Source: JAGOBP01 sp964550855
GTDB taxonomy: Bacteria; Chloroflexota; Anaerolineae; Fen-1058
DNA length: 64,000 nt
Assembly: GCA_964550855.1 (NCBI GenBank)
Contig: CAZKBQ010000006.1
Span: forward strand, 1 to 64,000
Direction of reading: 5' to 3'
Both the position numbers and the translations under genes were made by a program. The notes beneath the pieces are model-generated. The model saw only the letters and a list, made by a program, of their open reading frames with translations, was not told the DNA's origin and made no database searches. How positions within the stretch are numbered: the stretch's first letter is position 1; every line of letters starts with the position of its first letter. Positions 1-7,655 of the stretch are shown here, piece after piece.

Positions 1-88
1 GTTTCTTTCACGCCGCCGGTCTGCGTGTCAAGCAACTTTGGTTAATCTGAATAATTAGCTATCCCGAGACTTTTGCGTAGGCGGCTAA
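1..88 (-). other. Start of a further cassette, cut by the window edge
   Basis: On the cassette strand this lies just past the R' box of the attC at 83-175, so it should be the 5' end of a fourth cassette. No start codon with a convincing ribosome site is visible in the 88 bases, and the gene, if any, lies outside the window. Confidence 0.5.
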
Positions 89-175
89 CGGCCTGCGTTT
101 CAGCCGCCGCTGACCAACGGATTTGACCTTACAGATCGGCGGCGGTCAGCGGTCGGCTGCAAACGCTTGTTGGGC
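83..175 (-). other. attC site of cassette 3
   Basis: Read on the - strand it runs from R'' GCCCAAC (175-169) to R' GTTAGCC (89-83, one mismatch to GTTRRRY). The arms GCGTTTGCAGCCGACCGC and GCGGCGGCTGAAACGC pair except for one unpaired G and one unpaired A on the left arm, six bases apart. This is the extrahelical-base pattern that IntI uses to choose the strand. The central part forms the variable terminal structure. Total length is 93 bp. Confidence 0.85.
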
Positions 176-311
176 CTTCCTTGCGAAACAAGTGCGTTGA
201 CGGCCAACCCCAACCCGCGTCTACAAAAGATCGACCAAACGTGTATTCGTTTATCCGTTCCCACATCCGTTGAAGACCTTCATCCGGCTGCACGCCGTGT
301 TGGGCGCGGTC
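176..311 (-). other. Non-coding stretch with a degenerate attC half-site
   Basis: Directly after the nuclease stop codon the - strand shows GCCCAAC (305-299) followed by GCAGCCGGA, which resembles the left arm of the other attC sites. No matching right arm or GTTRRRY box follows before the intact attC at 83-175. It looks like the remnant of an older attC, left by a fusion or deletion of cassettes. No other gene is seen here. Confidence 0.5.
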
Positions 312-1238
312 TCAACTTACCATGTCCCTGTATGGATAATAGATCTCGCCGGTCCGAGCGGCGTGCCTACGCTTTAAGGCAAATAGTTCCTTCAAATCGA
401 TTCTGCCTTCAAGCACTGCTGCCAAATCTCCACCGTCCATCAGTAACAGCACCTTTTTACCACTTGAATGAGTCTGAATACCATCTTGCGAGAAGCCATT
501 TATCGACAAAAACAGCCCTTTTGCGTCAAACTTTCGTTCGACTTTCATTGCGAATGAATCAAGGGCCTCGGCGGATATTGGCTTGTCTTGCCACTTGCCT
601 TCAAAGAGAAAGTCGGTATTCTCGAATACAAATGAGCCATCAATTTGTTCGCCCTCGATTTTGAACGAGGCTTTTGGATCAAGGTCGAATAACTCGAACA
701 ACTTCCTGACCAACTTTTCAAGCATATATCCACGTGCCTGTTTGTCTGACGACGTTACAAGGCGACCATACTCTGCATATAATTCTTCGAGCTTGCCGCG
801 CACCGCGTTCGCTTGTTGCATACGCAGCGCGTGGGCTTGTCTACGTTCTTCCGCTTGCTTGCGTTCTGTGCTGATGAAGTCATGCCCGACCGTGTAGTTT
901 CTGAGTGCTTTCACAGCACGCTTTGCATCCGCAACCTTCTGTTGTCCATCATCAAGACGTTCCAAATGAGTGAAGTCGTTCATCGAAGCGGTGGCCACCA
1001 TGAGATTGATTAGCTCTTGCCGATATTTGCCTTGATTACGGGCCATTCGTTCGATGATGTGCTGAACTACATTGCGCTTATAATCGTCCCAATTGACTCC
1101 CACCAGAAGCGGCGAATCCCCGAGAACGCCTGTCAGAAAATTCCTGAGATCGTTCTTGTACCAATAGATTGTGGTCAACGCGTCCTGAAGCGCAACTATT
1201 GCTTGGGGATTGATCTGCTTACTTTCCATTGTCTTCAA
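312..1238 (-). CDS. PD-(D/E)XK (Mrr-like) nuclease in cassette 3
   Basis: A 308-residue soluble protein. The C-terminal half has the layout of a restriction-endonuclease fold: a helix with E174 (GYMLEKLVRKLF), then a beta hairpin with D200 (QIDGSF) and the E213-G-K215 pair (FEGKWQ), then a helix and the strand GLFLSINGFS, as in Mrr_cat-type domains. The N-terminal 150 residues are helical and charged and may bind DNA or a partner. Mrr-like proteins cut modified or foreign DNA, so a defence role is plausible but is an inference. It starts at ATG 1238 (a second ATG lies 9 bases in). The stop codon is seven bases before a degenerate attC half-site. The gene is the only one in its cassette and is more AT-rich than the chromosome on the right. 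Confidence 0.65.
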   Translation of the reverse strand: MKTMESKQINPQAIVALQDALTTIYWYKNDLRNFLTGVLGDSPLLVGVNWDDYKRNVVQHIIERMARNQGKYRQELINLMVATASMNDFTHLERLDDGQQKVADAKRAVKALRNYTVGHDFISTERKQAEERRQAHALRMQQANAVRGKLEELYAEYGRLVTSSDKQARGYMLEKLVRKLFELFDLDPKASFKIEGEQIDGSFVFENTDFLFEGKWQDKPISAEALDSFAMKVERKFDAKGLFLSINGFSQDGIQTHSSGKKVLLLMDGGDLAAVLEGRIDLKELFALKRRHAARTGEIYYPYRDMVS

Positions 1239-1277
1239 TGATGATTAAAAAGTATATGATTGCGGATGTAACGACGC

Positions 1278-1407
1278 GCCCAACGGGCTGGGGATAAGCC
1301 GCCGCGCGGCCACTGGCAAGGCACGCCTTGCCAACTATTATGATGGTTAGCAGTCGGCCCCGCGTTAACCCGCGCGTAGCGCGGTCGGCTTGATCCCCTG
1401 GTTGGGC
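1278..1407 (-). other. attC site of cassette 2 (long, 130 bp)
   Basis: On the - strand: R'' GCCCAAC (1407-1401) and R' GTTGGGC (1284-1278), a perfect match to the consensus pair. The arms GGGGATCAAGCCGACCGCGC and GCGCGGCGGCTTATCCCC pair fully except for an unpaired C and an unpaired A on the left arm, six bases apart. The large central loop contains a further hairpin (GGCAAGGCGTGCCTTGCC). Long loops of this kind are known from chromosomal attC sites. Confidence 0.9.
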
Positions 1408-3896
1408 GCAGTTTTTCCTTTTCGTTAGCTTCAAAATAGGCCGAAGCCCACTCCGGTGCTATGTCCTGGTATCAGTAGCTCCTCAACACGACTGGCAGAT
1501 ATACTCGCCATGTCTCACCTAAAACAGCAAACAGTGAGAGGTGATTTGCTTGAGCAGCGATGATATTGTCAGTGATATTCACACTGCTTGTAATGCCTTG
1601 CTGTGACCAGGTATTTCCATCCCACCAATACAGCCTCAAGGTATTCTCGATGGCCGGGCCTTTCTCGGTATCGCTGTAGTGGACGGTAACAGTATATGTC
1701 TGACCTTGCACGAGTTGCGCTGGTTGACCTGTATCTGAGTAAACAGCACTAGCCTCAAAGGTGTGGCCGATTCCTGCCAAAGCGCCGGTATCTTGGTCAG
1801 CCCACATTCGATAGTAAATAATCGTTACCGTTTGACTGAAAGTGCCACTCGGAAAAGCAAGGTTGGTATCTCCGCTGGTTGATGAAAGACTGCCGCCAGT
1901 GATTGGAACAGAACCTGTGACCTTGTCTTCAAACAGACGTAGGATGAGCAGCCCACCACCAGCGTCAGCGACATAGACGTAGTTTCCTACCACTGTCGCA
2001 TCTCTGGCCCAGTTTGGCGTGACGTAGGAATTGACCTCCGTTGGCGTTGTGGGGATAGTTACATCAATGATGCGTAGTCCACCCCATAAATCGCTAACAT
2101 AGGCATAGTTTCCTACCAGCGCCACATCCGCAGCTTCTACTGGAGTGTCGTAGAAGCCGACTTCTGTTGGATGTGCTGCGTCAGAGATGTTGACAATACG
2201 CAAGCCGCTGTCTCCATCCGCAATATAGGCATAGTTTCCCATTACTGTTACACCCGCGGCAGTCCCTGAAGTGTCGTAGAATCCCACCTCTGTTGGTGCA
2301 GCAGGGTTGGCAACATTGATGATACGCAGACCGCCATTTCCATCAGCGACGTAGGCATAGTTCCCCACCAAGGCGACATCCTGAGCTTCTCCTGGCGTGT
2401 CGCAGAATCCGGCTTCTATGGGGCTAATCGGATTGGTGAGATTGATAATCCGTAGACCGCTGTTTCCATCTGCAACGTAGGCGTATTGTCCTGCCACTAC
2501 CACACTGAAGGCGTATCCTGGCACCGCTTTATTGAAACCTGTCTCTGTTGGAGATAGAGGGTTAGTGACATTGACGATGCGTAGCCCAGCCCATCCATCA
2601 GCGATATAGGCGTAGTCTCCTGCTACAGTCACGCCTTCGGCGTACCCAGGCGAGTCGTAAAAGCCGATCTGCACCGGGGTAGCGGGGTCGGAAACATCAA
2701 CGATACGCAAACCGCTGGTATCGGCAACATAGGCGTAATTTCCTATTATCGTAACGCCGTAAGCCCATCCTACTGTCATGTTATAAGCGCCAGACAGACT
2801 TGGGCTGGCTGGGTTGGAGACGTTGACGATGCGTAGTCCACTGTTCCCATTAGCAACATAGGCATAGTTTCCTGTTAGTGCTACATCTTCTGCATACCCT
2901 GACGTGTAGTAGGTACTCACTCGGGTCGGGGCAGATGGGTTAGAGATATCAATGATACGCAGTCCACTGCTCCAATCAGCGACATAAGCATAGTTCCCAA
3001 CTACTGTTACACCGTTGGCATAATTTGTGTCATAGAAGCCGACTTCGGCCGGAGCAGATGGATTAGCGATGTTGATAATGCGCAGGCCAGGCATCCCATC
3101 CGCGACATAGGCGTAGGTTCCTGATACCACTACGCTGTTAGCATAGCCTGATGTGTCGTAGAAGCCAACTTCTGCCGGGGCGGTTGGATTGGTGACATTG
3201 ATGATGCGTAGGCCATCACCTCCGTCTGCGACGTAGGCATAGTTCTCTGCGACAGCTACGCCATTGGCAGAGTATGGCGTGTCATAGAAGCCAACCTCAG
3301 CGGGTGCGGCTGGGTTGGAGACGTTGATAATGCGCAAACCGCCATCCCACCCATCTGCGACATAGGCGTAGTTCCCAACCACTGTCACACCGTAAGCGTC
3401 TCCTGGTGTGTCATAGAATCCGACTTCTACTGGGGTGGTTGGGTCGGTGATGTTGATGATGCGTAAGCCACCACTTCCATTGGCAATGTAGGCATAGTTT
3501 CCTGCTATGGTCACGTCTCTTACGGTGTCAGATAGAACATACCTTTGTCCGGTGATGGTAGGATTGGCCACATCAGAGACATTAAAGATAACTAGCCGAG
3601 GGCCGATGCCAACATAGGCGTAGTTGCCCTGCACGGCCACAGCCTGGGTAGCGCCCCCATTCTGGCCTATCAACTCTACCTTGGGAGTTTGTTGAGATAC
3701 CGATTCGGTTTCTACTTGCCAGTGGAAGGAGGGGGATGATGAGAAAATAACATCCGGTGGCAGTAGCTCCTGTGCCATCACGGATACTTTGCCCATTGGT
3801 AGGAGCACAGCCCAACTCACGACGAGAAAGAACGAGACGAATGTTCGCGCCTTCATTGTTCTGCTCCTTTCACTTGGATTGCGTCAATGCGCCCAA
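1284..3896 (-). mobile_element. Integron cassette 2 (beta-propeller gene)
   Basis: A 2613-bp cassette between the crossover points of the attC boxes at 3891-3897 and 1278-1284. It is several times larger than most integron cassettes because the single gene in it encodes a 794-residue protein. Confidence 0.8.
1472..3856 (-). CDS. Secreted LVIVD-repeat beta-propeller protein
   Basis: A 794-residue exported protein. Residues 1-28 form a signal peptide (KARTFVSFFLVVSWAVLLP, then AQELL). From about 90 to 650 there are 14 repeats of about 42 residues, each of the form VxGNYAYVADGxxGLRIIN followed by NPxxPxEVGFYDT. These are LVIVD repeats, which build beta-propellers; 14 repeats would suit two seven-bladed rings. 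A beta-sandwich-like segment (about 660-780) resembles the end of other surface proteins, and the chain ends in WRVYLPVVLRSY, close to the terminal motif of other secreted proteins in this window. The start at 3856 has a purine-rich GGAGCAG upstream. The repeats are also similar in DNA, so repeat number may change by recombination. Likely a surface or adhesion protein; its ligand is unknown. Confidence 0.85.
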   Translation of the reverse strand: MKARTFVSFFLVVSWAVLLPMGKVSVMAQELLPPDVIFSSSPSFHWQVETESVSQQTPKVELIGQNGGATQAVAVQGNYAYVGIGPRLVIFNVSDVANPTITGQRYVLSDTVRDVTIAGNYAYIANGSGGLRIINITDPTTPVEVGFYDTPGDAYGVTVVGNYAYVADGWDGGLRIINVSNPAAPAEVGFYDTPYSANGVAVAENYAYVADGGDGLRIINVTNPTAPAEVGFYDTSGYANSVVVSGTYAYVADGMPGLRIINIANPSAPAEVGFYDTNYANGVTVVGNYAYVADWSSGLRIIDISNPSAPTRVSTYYTSGYAEDVALTGNYAYVANGNSGLRIVNVSNPASPSLSGAYNMTVGWAYGVTIIGNYAYVADTSGLRIVDVSDPATPVQIGFYDSPGYAEGVTVAGDYAYIADGWAGLRIVNVTNPLSPTETGFNKAVPGYAFSVVVAGQYAYVADGNSGLRIINLTNPISPIEAGFCDTPGEAQDVALVGNYAYVADGNGGLRIINVANPAAPTEVGFYDTSGTAAGVTVMGNYAYIADGDSGLRIVNISDAAHPTEVGFYDTPVEAADVALVGNYAYVSDLWGGLRIIDVTIPTTPTEVNSYVTPNWARDATVVGNYVYVADAGGGLLILRLFEDKVTGSVPITGGSLSSTSGDTNLAFPSGTFSQTVTIIYYRMWADQDTGALAGIGHTFEASAVYSDTGQPAQLVQGQTYTVTVHYSDTEKGPAIENTLRLYWWDGNTWSQQGITSSVNITDNIIAAQANHLSLFAVLGETWRVYLPVVLRSY

Positions 3897-3949
3897 CGGC
3901 AGGGTTCAGCCGCCACGGTTTTTGTGGTCGGCTGCAACCGGTGTTAAGC
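3891..3949 (-). other. attC site of cassette 1 (59 bp)
   Basis: On the - strand: R'' GCTTAAC (3949-3943) and R' GTTGGGC (3897-3891), both consensus. The arms GGTTGCAGCCGACCAC and GTGGCGGCTGAACC pair except for an unpaired G and an unpaired A on the left arm. The loop is AAAAACC. This is the most compact and cleanest site of the array. The TAA stop of the cassette gene lies inside the R'' box. Confidence 0.92.
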
Positions 3950-4778
3950 GCGATCTGAGTAGCCAGGATAACTTCCCGTGGTCTTATTGAACCTGATATT
4001 GGCTGATTCTTCTGATGGCAACAAGATTAGTAACATGCCATCGAGTTTCTGCGCCGGTTTGAATAAATCTACTTCTCGCCCGTCGTCTGGAATAAACCGA
4101 TACCCGCCATCTTCATCAGGGACGATTAGAAATTTGGCTCTGTCCGGCTGACCGGACTTTGCCGTGACTAAAATAGTCAATCTATATGTCCCCGCCACAA
4201 GGCCAGCCAAATGATTGACAATGTGTTGTATCTCGAATCGCTTACTGTCCGGCGCTTCTGGATTTGGGATGATAACGACATCAATGAACTTGGGCGGATC
4301 GCCTGAGTTGATCTCGAAGGATTCCTTATACCGCTCATGACTGCCAATCGGCAGATTGTCATTCATGATATGTAGGTGGGCGGGCAGACACGGCAACACT
4401 GGCGGTTCAATAGACTCAAGGTACACGTTGACGTTTTCAAGTTGCGATGCTGACAAGCCCACTACGCCTATACGATACAAGACTCGATCTTGATACGAAT
4501 GGCGAAAGTCGCCGTCGTCACCATGAACGATTTTCATTCTTGGGCGAAGTTTAGCGGAAAGAGACCACAACCTGTTTAATACGATTCCAACAAAAAAGGC
4601 GAAGGTTAAAAGGGGAACCCACCGCTGTTCTGGTTGAAGCACTTCTGCTGATGCTAGTGCCGTAAAGAGAGAAAATACTATTGCCATGATTGCCTCTATC
4701 AGTTCCTTGTAATTTTCACGTAACCATTTCATTTCCCTCTCCGTTTCGCCCGTCCTCTGATGTCGAGGACGCGCTTAA
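3897..4778 (-). mobile_element. Integron cassette 1 (attI-proximal)
   Basis: An 882-bp cassette between the attI core at 4773-4779 and the attC at 3891-3949. As the first cassette it should be the most recently inserted and the best expressed. Confidence 0.8.
3944..4732 (-). CDS. Two-TM protein of unknown function, first cassette
   Basis: A 262-residue protein with two hydrophobic segments near the N-terminus (about 10-30 and 40-57) and a long, mixed-charge, beta-rich soluble part. I recognise no family or catalytic motif. The topology suggests a membrane-anchored sensor or effector domain, but that is a guess. The start ATG at 4732 is preceded by GGAGAGGG, a strong ribosome site. A 7-bp stem hairpin (4751-4771) lies in the 5' leader between the attI core and the gene. 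The stop codon overlaps the R'' box of its attC, so the cassette is tightly packed. Confidence 0.75.
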   Translation of the reverse strand: MKWLRENYKELIEAIMAIVFSLFTALASAEVLQPEQRWVPLLTFAFFVGIVLNRLWSLSAKLRPRMKIVHGDDGDFRHSYQDRVLYRIGVVGLSASQLENVNVYLESIEPPVLPCLPAHLHIMNDNLPIGSHERYKESFEINSGDPPKFIDVVIIPNPEAPDSKRFEIQHIVNHLAGLVAGTYRLTILVTAKSGQPDRAKFLIVPDEDGGYRFIPDDGREVDLFKPAQKLDGMLLILLPSEESANIRFNKTTGSYPGYSDRA

Positions 4779-4900
4779 CTATTGATTATACGGAATTTTC
4801 TCCGTATAATATCTCAATCCGCTTGTTACACGGAAAGGCCGTGTCGACGTTTCCAGTATAGAACAAATGACCACGCTAGTCAACAAGAAAAAGTGACCCC
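4773..4900 (-). other. attI region with core GTTAAGC
   Basis: The gap between intI and cassette 1. The - strand core GTTAAGC (4779-4773) fits GTTRRRY and marks the insertion point. On the integrase side lie a perfect 10-bp inverted repeat (4785-4794/4801-4810) and a second short one (ACACGG, 4828-4833, with CCGTGT, 4839-4844), which could be integrase or regulator binding sites. No SOS box of the proteobacterial CTGT-N8-ACAG form is seen. Confidence 0.7.
4782..4810 (+). promoter_or_regulatory. Putative PintI, with a back-to-back Pc -10 box
   Basis: On the + strand TTGATT (4782-4787), a 17-bp spacer and TATAAT (4805-4810) would drive intI. The inverted repeat ATTATACGGA/TCCGTATAAT places a second TATAAT on the - strand (4790-4785), pointing into the cassettes. 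Its -35 (GATATT, 4813-4808, 17-bp spacing) is weak. The shared palindrome could let one regulator switch both promoters. Confidence 0.6.
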
Positions 4901-5875
4901 ATGCCAGAACCTGCCCGCCCACCCAAAAAACTCCTCGACCAGGTCAGAGACCTGATGCGCCTCAAGCACTACTCGCGCCGCACCGAGGAATCCTACGTCA
5001 ACTGGATCAAACGTTACATCCTGTTCCACAACAAGAGACATCCCCGGGAGATGGGCGCGCCGGAGATTGGGGCCTTTCTCACCCACCTGGCGGTTAACGA
5101 GAAAGTGGCCGCTTCCACGCAAAACCAGGCGTTTAGTGCTTTGCTGTTCCTGTATCGCCAGTTGCTTCAGATCGAATTGCCAGAATCCATTGAAGCCGTG
5201 CGCGCCCTGCGCCCCAGGCGCCTGCCCACCGTCCTGACACCCGAAGAAACGCACCGCCTCCTTGAGCAAATGACGGGCACGCCACAGCTGATGGCCCAGT
5301 TGCTGTATGGCAGCGGCTTGCGCCTCATGGAATGTGTGCGGCTGCGTGTCAAGGACATCGACTTTGCCCGCCGCGAAATCATCGTGCGCGATCCCAAAGG
5401 CCGCACCGATCGCGTGTCGCTGCTGCCGGAAAAACTCATCGTCCCGTTACAGGCCCATCTCCAGCAGGTGAAGCAACTTCACCAAAACGATCTGAAGCGC
5501 GGTTGTGGCTCGGCCGATCTGCCCTCTGCGCTCTCTCGCAAATACCCCCGCGCCAGCCAAGAATGGGGCTGGCAATACGTCTTTCCAGCCAGGGGGCTGT
5601 CCCGTCACCCGGAAACCGGCCAACTCTGCCGTCATCATCTGGACGAGAGCAATCTTCAAAAGGCGGTGCGTGCGGCGGCGCAACGTGCCGGGATTGACAA
5701 ACCGGTTGGCCCGCACACCCTGCGGCATTGCTTTGCCACTCATCTGCTTGACCGGCATTACGATATTCGCACCGTCCAGGAACTCTTGGGCCACAAAGAC
5801 GTCAAAACCACCATGATCTACACCCACGTCCTTAATCGCGGCGGTCTCGCCGTGCGCTCCCCCCTCGACGTGTAA
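4901..5875 (+). CDS. intI: Integron integrase IntI
   Basis: A 324-residue tyrosine recombinase that inserts and excises cassettes at attI and attC. The N-terminal SAM-like core-binding domain spans about 10-95. The catalytic domain has R141 (GSGLRLME), K166 (RDPKGRTDR), H272 and R275 (HTLRHCFATHLL), H298 (LLGHKD) and the nucleophile Y307 (MIYTHV). The segment around 214-230 (KYPRASQEWGWQYVFPA) is the extra IntI-specific region that binds folded attC sites, absent from XerC/D. The end (LNRGGLAVRSPLD) is also typical of IntI. Length matches the usual 320-340 residues, with no frameshift, so it should be active. The start ATG 4901 has only a weak ribosome site. It is divergent from the cassette array. 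Confidence 0.97.
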   Translation: MPEPARPPKKLLDQVRDLMRLKHYSRRTEESYVNWIKRYILFHNKRHPREMGAPEIGAFLTHLAVNEKVAASTQNQAFSALLFLYRQLLQIELPESIEAVRALRPRRLPTVLTPEETHRLLEQMTGTPQLMAQLLYGSGLRLMECVRLRVKDIDFARREIIVRDPKGRTDRVSLLPEKLIVPLQAHLQQVKQLHQNDLKRGCGSADLPSALSRKYPRASQEWGWQYVFPARGLSRHPETGQLCRHHLDESNLQKAVRAAAQRAGIDKPVGPHTLRHCFATHLLDRHYDIRTVQELLGHKDVKTTMIYTHVLNRGGLAVRSPLDV

Positions 5876-5958
5876 CCGGGTGGGATTCGTTCGCCGCTCG
5901 ACGCGCAACAGATCATTCGCCAACGGTCCATCTGCCGTCCAAAATCTGCCGCCACCTG

Positions 5959-6000
5959 CAATCTCAAATCTGCAATCTGAAATCTCAAATCTGCAATCAT
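5959..6000 (+). repeat. Heptanucleotide tandem repeat, six units
   Basis: Six exact 7-base units (CAATCTC, AAATCTG, CAATCTG, AAATCTC, AAATCTG, CAATCAT) end directly at the ATG of the ABC permease, leaving no ribosome site. The same heptamer family recurs at 19939, 20054, 22279 and 40007. The remaining 5876-5958 shows no gene. Confidence 0.9.
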
Positions 6001-7641
6001 ATGAAGCGCTTCCTCATCCCGATCGTCCCCTTCCTCTTTCTCGCCGTCTTCTTCTGCTACCCGTTGGCAAGCATCACCGCGCGCGGCCTGGCGCCGGGGG
6101 GCCAGATCGATCTATCGGCGTTTGGGCAGATCGTCGGCAGCCCGTTCTATCTTGAGACGGTGTGGTTCACCTTCTGGCAGGCGGCCGTCTCCACCATCCT
6201 GACCATCCTCGCCGCTTTTCCAGCCACCTATGTGATGGCGCGTTACACCTTTCGCGGCAAAGCCGTCATCAGCGCCCTCACCCTGATCCCCTTCGTGATG
6301 CCCACCGTCATTGTGGCGGCGGGCTTTCTGGCCCTGATCGGCCCGCGCGGCTGGATCAACGATCTACTGCGCGCCCTGCTCAACGTGGACTACGCGCCGC
6401 TCGATATCCAAAACACCATCTGGATCATCCTGCTGGCGCACGTGTTCTACAACTTCGCCGTGGCACTGCGTATCATCAGCAGCCTCTGGGTCAACCTCGA
6501 TCCGCAGCTGGTCGCGGCCGCGCGCGTGTTGGGTGCGTCGCGCTGGCGCGCCTTCCGCGACGTGACCCTGCCGCTGTTACGGCCCGCCATCCTGGCCGCC
6601 GCCCTGCTGATCTTCATTTTCGACTTTACGTCATTCGGCGTCGTCCTGATCCTGGGCGGCCCGCAGTTCAACACGATTGAGACCGCCATCTACCGGCAGA
6701 CCCTCATCGCCGGGGATTTGCCGCTGGCGACGGCGCTGGCCCTGGTCCAGCTGGCCTGCACCTTCGCGCTCATCATTGTCCAGACGCGCCTGCAGAACCG
6801 CGCCGTCGTGCCGCTGGATCTGCGCCCGCGGCGCCTGACTCAGCAGCGCCCCGTATCCCGTCGGCAGCGTCTGGGGCTGCTGGTCGTTACGCTCACCATG
6901 CTGGGCTTTCTGTTGCTGCCGCTCGCGGCCGTGCTGGCACGCTCGGTCTTTGAAGCCGGTCAATTCACGCTGGACAACTACATCAATCTGGCGTCCAACC
7001 CGCGCGGCTCAGTGCTGCACGTGCCGCCGTTGGCCGCGCTGGGCAACTCCGTGTTGTTTGCGGCCATCACCACCGTCGTCGCGTTAAGCGTGGGGGTGCT
7101 GGCCGCCTATGCCTCGGCCGGACGCGGTCGCCGGGCGCGCTTCACCGAGCCGATCTGGGCCTTGCCGTTGGGTGCGTCCGCCGTCACGCTGGGCTTTGGC
7201 TTGTTCGTCGGGTTTCCCACGCTCCGATCGGCCTGGATCATGATCCCGGTGGCGCATGCGCTGGTGGCCTTTCCCTTTGTGGTGCGCACGATCACGCCCG
7301 CCCTGCGCAGCATCCGATCGAACCTGCGCGAGGCGGCCGCCGCGCTCGGCGCGCCGCCCGCTCGGGTCTGGCGCGAGATCGATTTGCCCATCCTGGGTCA
7401 TGCGCTGCTCATCGGCGGAACGTTCGCCTTTGCCATATCGTTGGGCGAATTCGGCGCGACCGCCATGCTGGTCGGCGCGCAGACGCCCACCCTGCCCTAC
7501 GCCATCTTTCGCTACCTCAGCCTGCCCGGCTCGCTCAACTACGGCCAGGCCATGGCGATGAGCACCGTGCTGATGATCGTCGTGGCCGTCAGCCTGATCG
7601 CGATGGATCGCCTGCGCTTCGGCGACATCGGCGAGTTTTAA
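6001..7641 (+). CDS. Iron/thiamine-type ABC transporter permease (two-domain)
   Basis: A 546-residue inner-membrane protein with about 12 TM segments, made of two fused permease domains as in the FbpB/ThiP family. Each domain has an EAA loop that contacts the ATPase: about 171-196 (VAAARVLGASRWRAFRDV) and about 440-465 (AAAALGAPPARVWREIDLP). It works with the ATPase encoded 14 bases downstream. The substrate cannot be read from the sequence: Fe3+, thiamine and similar small solutes are all possible. No periplasmic binding protein is present; the integron lies exactly where one would be expected upstream. The ATG follows directly on a heptamer repeat tract. Confidence 0.9.
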   Translation: MKRFLIPIVPFLFLAVFFCYPLASITARGLAPGGQIDLSAFGQIVGSPFYLETVWFTFWQAAVSTILTILAAFPATYVMARYTFRGKAVISALTLIPFVMPTVIVAAGFLALIGPRGWINDLLRALLNVDYAPLDIQNTIWIILLAHVFYNFAVALRIISSLWVNLDPQLVAAARVLGASRWRAFRDVTLPLLRPAILAAALLIFIFDFTSFGVVLILGGPQFNTIETAIYRQTLIAGDLPLATALALVQLACTFALIIVQTRLQNRAVVPLDLRPRRLTQQRPVSRRQRLGLLVVTLTMLGFLLLPLAAVLARSVFEAGQFTLDNYINLASNPRGSVLHVPPLAALGNSVLFAAITTVVALSVGVLAAYASAGRGRRARFTEPIWALPLGASAVTLGFGLFVGFPTLRSAWIMIPVAHALVAFPFVVRTITPALRSIRSNLREAAAALGAPPARVWREIDLPILGHALLIGGTFAFAISLGEFGATAMLVGAQTPTLPYAIFRYLSLPGSLNYGQAMAMSTVLMIVVAVSLIAMDRLRFGDIGEF

Positions 7642-7655
7642 GTTACAATTGCGTC

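Larger units (their letters stand above)
89..1283 (-). mobile_element. Integron cassette 3 (nuclease-like gene)
   Basis: Bounded by the G^TT crossover points of the attC boxes at 1278-1284 and 83-89, giving 1195 bp. It holds one ORF (312-1238) and an unusually long 3' part (176-311) before its attC. Confidence 0.75.
1..5875 (-). mobile_element. Chromosomal integron: intI, attI and at least three cassettes
   Basis: The integrase (4901-5875, + strand) is followed on its upstream side by an attI-like core (4773-4779) and then by three one-gene cassettes reading away from it on the - strand, each ended by an attC site. This is the classical divergent layout of integrons. The attC sites are 59, 130 and 93 bp long, fold into imperfect stems with two unpaired bases, and carry GTTRRRY/RYYYAAC-type boxes. 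The attC cores resemble one another (AGCCGACC on one arm, GGCGGCT on the other), as expected for a resident chromosomal array. The array continues past the left edge of the window, so its full length is unknown. Cassette DNA is less GC-rich than the flanking chromosome. Confidence 0.9.

Noticed and set aside
1900..3600. Tandem DNA repeats that could suggest a CRISPR or satellite
   Set aside because: The period is about 126 bases, a multiple of three, and encodes the LVIVD repeats. There are no short identical repeats with unique spacers.
4751..4771. CGTCCTC/GAGGACG hairpin as another attC
   Set aside because: The stem is short, has no unpaired-base pattern and no second core box; it is a leader hairpin of cassette 1.
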